From NCBI GenBank assembly GCA_017651315.1, contig JAGCDE010000050.1:1-46996 (forward strand): a stretch of 46,996 nt of DNA. The letters run 5' to 3'. The DNA is from Bacteroidaceae bacterium (lineage in GTDB: Bacteria > Bacteroidota > Bacteroidia > Bacteroidales > Bacteroidaceae). Under the pieces are notes generated by a model, which saw only the letters and a program-made list of their open reading frames with translations, searched no databases and was not told where the DNA came from. Position 1 is the first letter of the stretch; each line of letters opens with the position of its first letter. Positions 1 to 7,075 of this stretch are shown in pieces. The translations under genes and the position numbers were made by a program.

Positions 1-568
1 AGCAGTCCGTCTGCACCCTGGATGTCACAATGTATCTGGTCGCTGTTGGATGTGACTGTCAGGTTCCTGAGTGTGCTATGTGACAATGGCTCTCCACTGG
101 CTGTTACGCATAATGAAGCAAAACGACGCTCGATATAGCAGGCGCAATCATCGTTGCTGTAAACCTTGCCTTTACCAAGTCCCAATCTCGTTGCAATGCT
201 CCAGACCAGATGACGGACATCGAAGCTGCTCAGTTTGGTCTTGTATCTCTTCCACTCAATTCAGGGCGGTAGTTGTGGTCCATCGCGAATCTCAACAGGT
301 CTGTGCAGAACTCGTCCATGTCTTCCTCGTAAATAAAAGGGGACATGATGTATTCTTCAAAGGCTCCGCTTTCAATTTCTTTCACGCTATCAGGCATTGA
401 TACTTTAGTCAGATCATTGCAACCAACAAAAGCAAATTCACAAATCCTTGTTGTTCCTTCCTTTATCACATACTCCACCAATGTGTCAGGGGCTTTAATC
501 CTGCTCGTTTTATCCATGCTGTATTGTACCCCAAACTCATCAATCCATAAACTTTCCGAGCTGTTCAT
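1..568 (-). pseudogene. Leucine-rich-repeat (BspA-type) protein, frameshifted and running off the window
   Basis: The intact 5' part (568 down to 230) encodes 112 residues. Around residues 32-70 it has the LRR_5/BspA pattern, with segments such as EGTTRICEFAFVGCNDLTKV and a following SVKEIESGAF. That frame stops at 230. A second open frame on the same strand, WKRYKTKLSSFDVRHL and onward, continues to the window edge without a stop. The two join near 258-263 if one A is restored to a short A run. I therefore read this as one gene with a one-base deletion: a real lesion, phase variation or a sequence error. It begins 2 bases after the DnaE-like stop at 570, so it is probably the last gene of the sigma/DnaE-like transcription unit. 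The function is unknown. LRR_5 proteins are often surface proteins, but no signal peptide is visible, so a cytoplasmic role is likelier. Confidence 0.6.
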
Positions 569-569
569 T

Positions 570-1493
570 TTATGATATTGCCTTAAAATAATACTTGGAT
601 AAAACTCTACTTACCGCATGCGCCTTCAGGAACGCCTTGGGGTTTGATGTCAGAACGGACCAGACAGTATCAAACTCTCTGTCTCCAAGACTTGTCTGGG
701 TGGCTGCATCCTGCAGTTCTGTTCTCAATGTATTTATCCGTTCCTTATCACCCCTTTGTATTATTAGTCTGGTGTCATTGGCGCTGGTACCATACACTCT
801 CAATGTGTACTTCAGTATATCAAACATCTGTTCCTGATAAGCCAGCAGCCCGCAGGTGGGTGCAAGTATCTCATCCAGCTTCTCTATACCAGTAGGTTTC
901 CAGACGGCTCCATTCTTCCGTTCTATGTAGGTCTTATACATATCCATCGTGTCCAGAAAGCTCAGGGCGTATTCGGCTATCTCATCGTCCAGGTTATCGG
1001 GTAGGGGCAGCGGGCTTACTCTCTCGCTGTTCAGGTTAGCCATAGGCTCAATATCGCCAATCACATATTTGCATCCGGTCTCAAAGTCAAGTATATCCGG
1101 ATTGTCTTTCAGCACCTTTGTTGCTTTTTCCTTGAACTCATCAAACCTGGCTTTCTCCACGTCAAACTGGAATCTGGGCGGCTCTTCGTTCACAAAACGG
1201 ACAGAGTGGAGTCCGTATTTTAACGGATCCACTTCGGTCAGCCCCAGACTGTAGCATACCACCGATGATGCCACAGCTCCGCGTGGCCACACATTAATAC
1301 CCAGTGATGTGGCAGTTTGTCTGAATATCCGGTAAGCCATCACGTAGAGGCCGGTATATCCCATCACATCAATGCACCTGTATTCAAATAACAATCTTAG
1401 CAAGGTTAGTTTATCCGGTTTCTCTCCGTAACGCTGCTCAAAGCCATGTGTTGCATGGCTTCTAAGCAATTCAATTGTTGCAGAATTATTCAT
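570..1493 (-). CDS. Short DnaE-like protein (polymerase III alpha palm fragment), probably inactive as polymerase
   Basis: About 307 residues with two blocks resembling bacterial DNA polymerase III alpha. The first (RCIDVMGYTGLYVMAYRIF, then GINVWPRGAVASSVVCYSLG, then LTEVDPLKYGL) matches the DnaE stretch containing GPGRGSxAGSLVAY and the DPLxxxLLFERF segment. The second (LLAYQEQMFDIL and later LKAHAVSRVLSKYYFKA) matches the YQEQVMxIA and NKSHxxAYxxxxYQTxxLKAHYP blocks. PHP, tail, OB and tau-binding domains are absent, and the distance between blocks is shortened. Where DnaE has PDFDxD, this protein reads FQFDVE, so by my alignment one catalytic Asp is Gln. I chose the ATG at 1493, which overlaps the sigma-fragment stop by 8 bases, the usual sign of translational coupling. 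A longer start at 1523 is possible. The role is unknown; a clamp- or replisome-binding mimic is one inference. Confidence 0.7.
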   Translation of the reverse strand: MNNSATIELLRSHATHGFEQRYGEKPDKLTLLRLLFEYRCIDVMGYTGLYVMAYRIFRQTATSLGINVWPRGAVASSVVCYSLGLTEVDPLKYGLHSVRFVNEEPPRFQFDVEKARFDEFKEKATKVLKDNPDILDFETGCKYVIGDIEPMANLNSERVSPLPLPDNLDDEIAEYALSFLDTMDMYKTYIERKNGAVWKPTGIEKLDEILAPTCGLLAYQEQMFDILKYTLRVYGTSANDTRLIIQRGDKERINTLRTELQDAATQTSLGDREFDTVWSVLTSNPKAFLKAHAVSRVLSKYYFKAIS

Positions 1494-1821
1494 GGCTATT
1501 CTGGCGCTGGATATTCGTTTCACGTGCTATACCCTTCAGGATATACTGGCGCACCCACCATACTGCATAAGCCATAAAGGTCACGCCTTTGCTGGTATCA
1601 AACTTCCGGGCAGCCCTTATCAGGCCCTCGTTGCCTTCTTCTATCAGCACTTCCATGCTCAGGCCCTGGTTCTTGTACTGCTCAGCCACCTTGGTTACAT
1701 ATTTGGCCTCCAGCTTCTCCAGCTCCTCCTCAGCCTTAATGTCGCCTTGCTTTACCAGGCTAATTAACTCCAGTTCCTTACTCTCTTCATTCTGTCTCTG
1801 ATTGTTGTTTTGTTCCATCAT
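1486..1821 (-). CDS. Sigma-70 region-2-only protein
   Basis: 111 residues. The N-terminus is acidic and Gln/Asn-rich. Residues from about 20 to 105 match region 2 of primary-type sigma factors: LSMEVLIEEGNEGLIRAARK, then FDTSKGVTFMAYAVWWVRQY. These correspond to the core-RNA-polymerase-binding and -10 recognition/melting helices (2.1-2.4). The protein ends 13 or so residues after region 2.4 in an in-frame stop, so regions 3 and 4 (needed for -35 contact) are missing. Full-length primary sigma factors in this phylum are around 285 residues. The downstream DnaE-like gene starts inside its last codons, so the short length looks fixed rather than a recent frameshift. It may redirect or titrate RNA polymerase, or activate a local promoter of unusual type; this is inference. 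An AT-rich motif lies 28 bases upstream of the ATG. Confidence 0.75.
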   Translation of the reverse strand: MMEQNNNQRQNEESKELELISLVKQGDIKAEEELEKLEAKYVTKVAEQYKNQGLSMEVLIEEGNEGLIRAARKFDTSKGVTFMAYAVWWVRQYILKGIARETNIQRQNSHE

Positions 1822-1849
1822 ATATATAGGTTTTTAATTATGCGCCTCT

Positions 1850-1863
1850 ATATATAATACGAT
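1850..1863. promoter_or_regulatory. 14-bp AT-rich motif upstream of the sigma fragment, shared with 6246-6259
   Basis: The plus-strand sequence ATATATAATACGAT occurs here and identically at 6246-6259. On the minus strand it reads ATCGTATTATATAT and lies 28 bases before the sigma-fragment ATG. It differs from the TAnnTTTG box used by the housekeeping genes in this window. It could be an operator or an atypical promoter core for the island. Confidence 0.4.
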
Positions 1864-1880
1864 GGAATTGTGCATTTTCA

Positions 1881-1923
1881 CGGAAAAAACCAACAATGCT
1901 GTGCAAAAACCTTGCACAGCATT
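1881..1923 (-). terminator. Rho-independent terminator after the WYL regulator gene
   Basis: A perfect 12-bp stem (1895-1906 with 1912-1923, arms AATGCTGTGCAA and TTGCACAGCATT) has a 5-base loop. Reading on the minus strand it is followed by GTTGG and a run of six T. It lies 10 bases after the WYL gene stop and separates that cassette from the sigma/DnaE-like unit. Confidence 0.85.
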
Positions 1924-1932
1924 GCATTTTCT

Positions 1933-2838
1933 TTAGTTCCTGTAGTATTTCAGACTCTTTTCTATGCGTTCCTTCATCTTATCTCTAAGCTCCTTTGGCT
2001 CCAGCACTTCGGCAAATTCACCCATGGACAAAAGTTGAGTAGTCAGCTCCGGAGTAAGGCACACTTTATACTTGAATTCGCTGTACTCGCCGTTCTTGGT
2101 AACAACCTCCTCCTGGCTCTTGTGGAGTGGCAGAGAGCGCACATAATCTACCTTATCACCATACACGCGTATGCGTACTGTCTGGGGCGTAAGGTCATCG
2201 CTCACGTATATGCCTACGGTGTTGGCGTAATACTCCTCGGCATCAAACTTCTTGGGCATCTTAAAGGTTACATCTGTCACGGCCAGATCAATCACTCTGT
2301 CCAAGGCAATGTTCCTGATTCCATTGGATTCATTCATAAAGCCCACCACATACCAGCGCCTGTTATACACCTTCATAGCGTAAGGCGCCAGATGATAGAT
2401 GTTATGGCCACCCTTAAACGGTTGGTAGTCTATCTCCAGCACCCGGTTCTGTTGCATGGCCTCAATAATGGTCTGCAGGTACTGGGTGCCGTGCGGAATC
2501 TCCTCAAACAGAATCCTGCCCTTCATGTTATGCCCAGCAATTATCATGTTTGACAGCGTGAAAGAGTTGTACAGCCACTGCTTTGTGCGGTCCTTCCTAA
2601 AGTTGTCCAGCTCGCCAATATAGTAGTGGTACCCGTCAGACGGGTTGCACTTTATCTCCACGCCAAACATCTCCTCAATGGCGCTCTTGTGCTGATGGAA
2701 CGTCCTCAGGGGCAGGGGATTGCCGTCACCCAGGCAACTCCTTTCCCACAGGCCGCTTATCTCCTCAAAAGTAAGCTTTTTCTTTTGCAGCAGTATGTCC
2801 AGCAGCCAGACGTATCGGTTTATTGTTTTACTTCCCAT
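1933..2838 (-). CDS. WYL-domain transcriptional regulator
   Basis: 301 residues. An N-terminal winged-helix region (about 1-65, with LTFEEISGLW and the recognition part PLPLRTFHQHKSAIEEMFG) is followed by a WYL core (about 118-190, including RVLEIDYQPF, HLAPYAMKVYNRRWYVVG and IALDRVIDL). A WCX-like C-terminal domain (about 205-300) ends in a basic helix. This is the standard architecture of WYL regulators, which bind DNA and sense nucleic acid or nucleotide ligands. Related proteins often control phage-defence loci (for example BrxR and CapW). Its start overlaps the metallophosphoesterase gene by 19 bases, and it is the last gene before the terminator at 1881-1923. It therefore probably autoregulates the cassette; the target site is not known. 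Confidence 0.85.
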   Translation of the reverse strand: MGSKTINRYVWLLDILLQKKKLTFEEISGLWERSCLGDGNPLPLRTFHQHKSAIEEMFGVEIKCNPSDGYHYYIGELDNFRKDRTKQWLYNSFTLSNMIIAGHNMKGRILFEEIPHGTQYLQTIIEAMQQNRVLEIDYQPFKGGHNIYHLAPYAMKVYNRRWYVVGFMNESNGIRNIALDRVIDLAVTDVTFKMPKKFDAEEYYANTVGIYVSDDLTPQTVRIRVYGDKVDYVRSLPLHKSQEEVVTKNGEYSEFKYKVCLTPELTTQLLSMGEFAEVLEPKELRDKMKERIEKSLKYYRN

Positions 2839-3497
2839 ATCATTTTTCCGTTACTGTGTATTCCGTATTCTTGCTCTTCCATTATCGCTCTGGCTAATCT
2901 CCCCATATTGTTGACGGGAAGTAAAAAACGCCTGGGATTATTTACCAGTTCCATCTTGTCATTCAGAAGTGCCGCATTTGAATAAATGGTTGCATCTATC
3001 TTCAGTATGCCGTAGCTTTCATGTGCATGACCAAACAGGTGATATCCGGGCTTAATTTCCTGAACACGGTTACGAATCTTGATGTTTCCCCAGTGTATTC
3101 CTGATGATTCATCTAGAATCATCGTAGGTGGCTCATGGGTAATCAGGTAATCAGTACCTTTCGGAATCAGCATCTCATCATGATTGTAGCCCAACCCAAA
3201 GAATTTAGCTCCACCTATTTCAACACTTCTGTCTTGCAGAAAATGTACATTTTCGGGTAAATCCTCAATACTCTCAGCATCCCAAAGGCACGTATCATGA
3301 TTGCCCGCCACGAATATCTTGTGTGCATTCGGCAGGTCAATAAACCAATTCAGAAAATCCAACACTTCCTGCTCCGTACCGCTGTTTGTTATATCACCGC
3401 TATGGATCAGAATATCGGCTTTGGGCAAAATGAGATTGGTCAATTGGTGGTGGAGCCCATGCGTATCAGATATGTGTAGGATTGTCATGCTAATCAT
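2820..3497 (-). CDS. Calcineurin-like metallophosphoesterase
   Basis: 225 residues with all the metal-binding motifs of the family in order: SDTHG (D11, H13), HSGDITN, GNHD, a TH motif (LITHEPP) and GHAHE. These coordinate a two-metal centre. Related small proteins cleave phosphodiesters or phosphomonoesters; the substrate cannot be told from sequence. There is no signal peptide, so it is cytoplasmic. The gene overlaps the upstream nuclease stop by 8 bases and the downstream WYL start by 19 bases, so all three are translationally linked. An alternative start 9 bases later (MTILHISDTHG) is equally plausible. In this setting it might act on nucleotides or nucleic acid ends produced by the two nuclease-like neighbours; that is inference. 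Confidence 0.9.
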   Translation of the reverse strand: MISMTILHISDTHGLHHQLTNLILPKADILIHSGDITNSGTEQEVLDFLNWFIDLPNAHKIFVAGNHDTCLWDAESIEDLPENVHFLQDRSVEIGGAKFFGLGYNHDEMLIPKGTDYLITHEPPTMILDESSGIHWGNIKIRNRVQEIKPGYHLFGHAHESYGILKIDATIYSNAALLNDKMELVNNPRRFLLPVNNMGRLARAIMEEQEYGIHSNGKMIWEVKQ

Positions 3498-4197
3498 TAT
3501 TTATTATTTGATTGTATTTGCCACTTTGATTGAATGTTATTGTTTTATTCAGGTATTTTTCAAATTTCTCATTCAAATCTTCCCATGAAACAAATTGAAT
3601 ATCAAATCCATAATCTTTTCCTGTTTTGATTTCAGAGTAATCACTTTTTGGAATGATTGCAACGTAATGGGCTGATTCGCATTCAGAAATTTGTTTCATA
3701 AATTCTTTCACAACTGGGTTATTTCCAGTTCTACGTTCAGCTTTCTTTTTCTGATCATAATATTTTATTAGGTCGGGAATTTTTAATTTATCCGTCTCAT
3801 TTTTTTTACACTTTGTCTCAAAGAAATAATACTTTTGTCTCAGTTGAAAAAACAAATTTGATGATTGACCGCTTTTATACTCTCTTTCTTTAACATATTC
3901 ATTATGTTCAGCATACTGTTTATGTATTTTATATTTTTTTCCACAACTAGCCTTTGCTTCAATAAATATCACCTCTTTTTCCTCTTTTTTATTATTTCTA
4001 TATTTAGCAATTATTACCATATCAGGATTTCCAAAATCTGATAATGAGAATTCTGAATATATTTCAAAATCGGTAAAATCCCCTTCTATGTTTGCTGTTT
4101 TTAAGAATTCTTTCATTGCTTCTTTGTCGTTACTCAAAGCAATTCCATGGAATAGAGCGTTCATAGCTCCTCTTTCAGAATAACCAAAAATTTCCAT
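3490..4197 (-). CDS. Putative PD-(D/E)XK nuclease of unknown specificity
   Basis: 235 residues and no close family recognised. The sequence NPDMVIIAKYR followed about 18 residues later by VIFIEAKAS fits the PD...(D/E)xK catalytic core, giving D59, E80 and K82 as candidate catalytic residues. The rest is Lys-rich with charged helices (residues 84-150). The gene is clearly more AT-rich than the genes around it, with frequent AAA/AAT/TTT codons, which suggests separate acquisition. It starts 4 bases after the MBL gene stop and overlaps the metallophosphoesterase start by 8 bases, so it sits in the middle of the operon. A restriction-like or toxin-like endonuclease is a reasonable inference; the call rests on the motif alone. 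Confidence 0.6.
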   Translation of the reverse strand: MEIFGYSERGAMNALFHGIALSNDKEAMKEFLKTANIEGDFTDFEIYSEFSLSDFGNPDMVIIAKYRNNKKEEKEVIFIEAKASCGKKYKIHKQYAEHNEYVKEREYKSGQSSNLFFQLRQKYYFFETKCKKNETDKLKIPDLIKYYDQKKKAERRTGNNPVVKEFMKQISECESAHYVAIIPKSDYSEIKTGKDYGFDIQFVSWEDLNEKFEKYLNKTITFNQSGKYNQIINND

Positions 4198-4201
4198 ATC
4201 T

Positions 4202-5497
4202 CTATATTTTTAATGTTTTATCAAATGTAGCTAATATCTTTTTATTAAACCGTTCACTTAATCCCAGCGTTTCCAAAGTTTGTCCTTCGTCTTTATGAAT
4301 GCCAACAATAGCCTCCTTAGGATTCACCGTCTCAATCACCTCCTTAATTGTCTGCCTGCTTGCATGCCCGGAAGTATAGATATCCACCACATTGTGGAAT
4401 GTCTCGCGGAACTTCTTGTATCCGGGGTTCTGCTCAACCTGTGCAGCATCCTTATAGTAGCCGTCCCATGTTGAATATATCAGCAGCGTTTCCTCTTCTG
4501 GCAATTGACTGCGTAGCTTATCAACCCTTTCAAGTTGCGATACACCAGCGCACATCACAAACCCACGCTTCAGGATAGGCTCAATAGGTTTCTTTTCATC
4601 ATAATAGCGGTGCTTAAAATAATAGCGGTGCTTAAAGTCAAATAGGTCACCCGGCCGCTTAGACTCTCTGTCGGTAAATATCCGCATGGTGGAATTTATG
4701 TATCCTGAGCATACACACAGAGGTTTGTGGGCCTCTTTCGCTGCCAGGTTGATGCTGGCTAACCGTTCAATATCTGTTGCTGATACCAACACAAATACAT
4801 ACTTAAACGCCTGCATCACATGAGCCATCTTTTCGGCTACCACGCTTTCATGAATGCACTCATCATCACGACTCAACATGGTACCCTCTGTTATCAGAAC
4901 ATCAATATCGGTTGCCTGCCACTTAAGCAACTTGAGTAATTTGCCTCCCATCCAGCCGTGCTGGCGGTAATCACCCATATGCCATATACGTTTCCCGTCA
5001 GCTTCAATCAGGAACATATAAGAGTCGTATATTGAGTGACAGTTATAGTAGGGGGTAATCCTGATGTCTCCAACAGAAAAGGCAACCGGCTTTGTGCTTC
5101 TTGGCCAGGTCTTGAACACTTTCAGCTTAGCATACTTGCGCTGATTGGTCTCTGGATCATTCCCAGCCAGTTTATCAGCCTCACAGAGCAAACGGTACTT
5201 CTCCAGAATGATTTCCTTCGCTCCTTCGCCAACCATCTGCTGTATGCCATCAGGGACATAATCAAACAGTCCAATATGGTCATCATGCACGTGAGTGTAA
5301 ATTACTGCAGTGTGCTCTTTCTGGTTATTCCGGAACAGTGTCTCCACCATATTCTTATCCTGTTCGGGGGTAGTTGCCTCGCCATTACCGGGCAGATTCT
5401 TTCCCAAATCAATAAACACACGTGATGTGGCGGTGCTTATCTCTGTTATGCATCCGCCAATCTGTTCCAATCCTCTGTGTATTATAATATTTACCAT
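4202..5497 (-). CDS. MBL-fold/beta-CASP ribonuclease J-like protein
   Basis: 431 residues. The metallo-beta-lactamase motif HVHDDH (H69, H71, D73, H74) is followed by the Asp motif HMGDYRQ. In the C-terminal third, SGHAS (about 376-380) and a distal His in VGIHKDEG match the beta-CASP motifs of ribonuclease J and CPSF-type nucleases. The segment between resembles a divergent beta-CASP domain. It is shorter than classical RNase J (about 550 residues) and lacks an obvious C-terminal dimerisation domain. It is the first gene of the four-gene cassette, with 133 bases of spacer upstream. An 18-bp in-frame tandem duplication (4601-4636) gives FKHRYYFKHRYY. RNA or DNA end-processing is the likely chemistry. 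Confidence 0.85.
   Translation of the reverse strand: MVNIIIHRGLEQIGGCITEISTATSRVFIDLGKNLPGNGEATTPEQDKNMVETLFRNNQKEHTAVIYTHVHDDHIGLFDYVPDGIQQMVGEGAKEIILEKYRLLCEADKLAGNDPETNQRKYAKLKVFKTWPRSTKPVAFSVGDIRITPYYNCHSIYDSYMFLIEADGKRIWHMGDYRQHGWMGGKLLKLLKWQATDIDVLITEGTMLSRDDECIHESVVAEKMAHVMQAFKYVFVLVSATDIERLASINLAAKEAHKPLCVCSGYINSTMRIFTDRESKRPGDLFDFKHRYYFKHRYYDEKKPIEPILKRGFVMCAGVSQLERVDKLRSQLPEEETLLIYSTWDGYYKDAAQVEQNPGYKKFRETFHNVVDIYTSGHASRQTIKEVIETVNPKEAIVGIHKDEGQTLETLGLSERFNKKILATFDKTLKI
4601..4636. repeat. 18-bp perfect tandem duplication inside the MBL gene
   Basis: ATAATAGCGGTGCTTAAA occurs twice in a row (4601-4618 and 4619-4636). It is in frame and duplicates the residues FKHRYY in the coding strand. 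It looks like a recent slippage event. Confidence 0.95.
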
Positions 5498-5630
5498 CCT
5501 TTTATTAAAGTTCCATATTCATCACATTTGTCCAACAATGCGATTGTAATACATTTCTTCAGTACTCTTCATAATCATTCGGTTTTAGGTCGATTTTTGC
5601 GCAAGTTATGAATTTAAATCAATACCGGCA

Positions 5631-6107
5631 TTAACACCGGAAGAATTCCAGTATTATGCCGTTAAGTTTCAGAATCGGGAGGTTGAAACGCATCATGGCC
5701 TTACCGTACACCACCTCGGCCAGCTGCACCAGGCGGTTGCGGTTCTCGTTGTCAATCGTCACGCCCACGTTCAGAGGCAGGTTGATGTCCGGGAAGGGGT
5801 ATTCCGGCAGGCCCTCATCCGGGAGCGGATTCGTAGCCGTCAGCCCCAGGCAGTAGGCCACCATGCTGTTTTCCAGTCCGCGATGTGCGTTGCCAATAGC
5901 GGCTCCCAGGGTAGTGCGGGCCTCATCCACAATGTTCCACATTTCCAGAAAGCCATCCTCCAGATGCTGCAGGCGGATCCAGTCCATCTCGCGCTCCCAG
6001 CGTTCACGTACCAGCGCATTCATTTCAGGATATACACTCTTCTGGCACTCCTTCACTCTAGCCTCAAAGGCCCCCATTTTCAGCAATTCTTCCTTCTTTA
6101 ATATCAT
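5631..6107 (-). CDS. Small DnaE-like fragment protein
   Basis: 158 residues. After a helical N-terminus (1-65), the segment LGAAIGNAHRGLENSMVAYC followed by LGLTATNPLP resembles the DnaE GPGRGSxAGSLVAYxLxITxxDPL block. Next comes PFPDINLPLN and IDNENRNRLVQLAEVVYGKA, resembling PDFDxDF followed by the RdxVIeyvxekYG helix. By this alignment the first catalytic Asp is kept and the second is Asn. PHP, thumb, fingers and C-terminal modules are all absent. It is a paralogue, in architecture, of the protein at 570-1493. It is separated from the MBL gene by 133 bases and may be the promoter-proximal gene of the same strand. A -7-like box lies about 22 bases upstream. Function unknown; polymerase activity is very unlikely at this length. 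Confidence 0.6.
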   Translation of the reverse strand: MILKKEELLKMGAFEARVKECQKSVYPEMNALVRERWEREMDWIRLQHLEDGFLEMWNIVDEARTTLGAAIGNAHRGLENSMVAYCLGLTATNPLPDEGLPEYPFPDINLPLNVGVTIDNENRNRLVQLAEVVYGKAMMRFNLPILKLNGIILEFFRC

Positions 6108-6129
6108 ACTGTTTTACTTTAATTTGATG

Positions 6130-6137
6130 CAAAAATA
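6130..6137 (-). promoter_or_regulatory. Possible -7 box for the small DnaE-like gene
   Basis: On the minus strand TATTTTTG matches TAnnTTTG and lies 22 bases before the ATG at 6107. The nearest TTTG upstream is only 13 bases away rather than about 19-21, so the match is partial. Confidence 0.35.
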
Positions 6138-6245
6138 TGGGTGCAGTGTGCAAAATCATTGCATAGGTAATCTTTTTTTTCTGTTTTTTCAAAATATTTC
6201 TTCATCTGCATTCTTTTTTGCACACCTATAAATGACATTTGCCCC

Positions 6246-6259
6246 ATATATAATACGAT
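6246..6259. promoter_or_regulatory. Second copy of the island's 14-bp AT-rich motif
   Basis: ATATATAATACGAT, identical to 1850-1863, lies in the divergent region between the small DnaE-like gene (minus) and the 101-residue gene (plus). In minus-strand orientation both copies are followed by a short G-rich stretch (GAGGC here as GGGGC), suggesting related upstream regions. It could serve the plus-strand gene, whose ATG is 25 bases downstream, or the minus-strand gene. Confidence 0.4.
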
Positions 6260-6284
6260 AGCGTTATTACAAATTGCAAGCAAT

Positions 6285-6590
6285 ATGGAATTAAAAGAAG
6301 AAACTGCTTATCTGGAGGCATTAGAAGCTTGCCGCAAATACGCATTGCTTCAATCCAATGCCGTTAATGCCTGGATTGATTCAGGAGTCAGCGTGGAGAC
6401 ATTGGTTAGTGTTATAAACACAAGCTACTCTACAGACTATGCAACAACCCGTTTATCAGAGATGACCGGAATAGCAGAGCCGCTTGTTAAGGAAATCGTC
6501 CGTCTTCCATTGGATGAATTATCCCCTGAATACTTTCAGAACCGTCTGGACTATTACAGTCAGGCTGCTGAGGTTCTCGAGATGCTGTAA
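6285..6590 (+). CDS. Unrecognised small acidic helical protein
   Basis: 101 residues, predicted mostly helical and acidic, without signal peptide, membrane segment, cysteines or a motif I recognise. It starts MELKEETAYLEALEACRKYA and ends SQAAEVLEML. It is the only plus-strand gene of the island, divergent from the small DnaE-like gene, and its upstream region carries the shared AT-rich motif. The start ATG is preceded by GCAAGCAAT, with no strong Shine-Dalgarno, as is common in this phylum. Its size and position suggest a regulator or accessory factor of the island, but nothing in the sequence fixes a function. Confidence 0.6.
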   Translation: MELKEETAYLEALEACRKYALLQSNAVNAWIDSGVSVETLVSVINTSYSTDYATTRLSEMTGIAEPLVKEIVRLPLDELSPEYFQNRLDYYSQAAEVLEML

Positions 6591-7075
6591 ACAATAGTTG
6601 GTTTCAATCATTCTATAACATTAAAGCCAAACGTATGAGCCGTAGTTATTTAAGGGATAAATTCATGAGAAAGATTATAGATGGCAGGTCTTTTTATGTG
6701 GCAAAATGGGATATTGAACCACGCAACAAACATCGTCAGGATGAGATGCCTAAAAACACACCTTCAAGATTCATTCAACAGTGTATTAGTTGGAGAAAAA
6801 TTTCATGGCTACTGGAACCAAGTACCTTCTGTAGTCATGCTGTGCCATCCAAGTCCTTTCTTAAATAATGCTGTCATAAACCTGTAGGTTTTGTAATTAT
6901 TCTAAAACAAAGGAGTCACCATTCATGCAATCAAGAGGTGCCCCGGCTGAGTGTCATGCACACATAGTTTTACAAAGGTCTTAAAAAAAATGAAAAACAG
7001 CAAAAAGGAGATTAAAATCTGTTTCGAACCGTCTGACCCGGGGCACTACTGGGGGCGGTCGGCTTCAGAATAAGG
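6591..7075. other. Noncoding stretch with a distant 9-bp inverted repeat
   Basis: I see no convincing gene in these 485 bases. Two overlapping short plus-strand frames (from 6635 and 6681) have no recognisable content. GTGCCCCGG at 6938-6946 pairs with CCGGGGCAC at 7038-7046, which could close a roughly 109-base structured RNA or mark the edges of a lost element. This stretch separates the accessory island from the xylanase region. Confidence 0.45.

Noticed and set aside
5522-5578. 18-residue minus-strand frame (MIMKSTEEMYYNRIVGQM) before the MBL gene
   Set aside because: Could be a leader peptide, but nothing distinguishes it from chance in 130 bases of AT-rich spacer.
6119-6211. 30-codon minus-strand frame between the shared motif and the small DnaE-like gene (MQMKKYFEKTEKK onward)
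   Set aside because: AT-rich, no recognisable content, overlaps the presumed promoter; chance is likely, though it could be the remnant of a sigma-type gene.
6635-6887. Two overlapping plus-strand frames after the 101-residue gene
   Set aside because: No homology visible, frames overlap each other, and neither has a clear start context; a decayed gene cannot be excluded.
6931-6970. Partial resemblance to a TPP riboswitch (GGTGCCCC followed by GGCTGAG)
   Set aside because: The later conserved CCTGAT and GGTAATACCAGCG-like parts are missing, and no thiamine gene follows.
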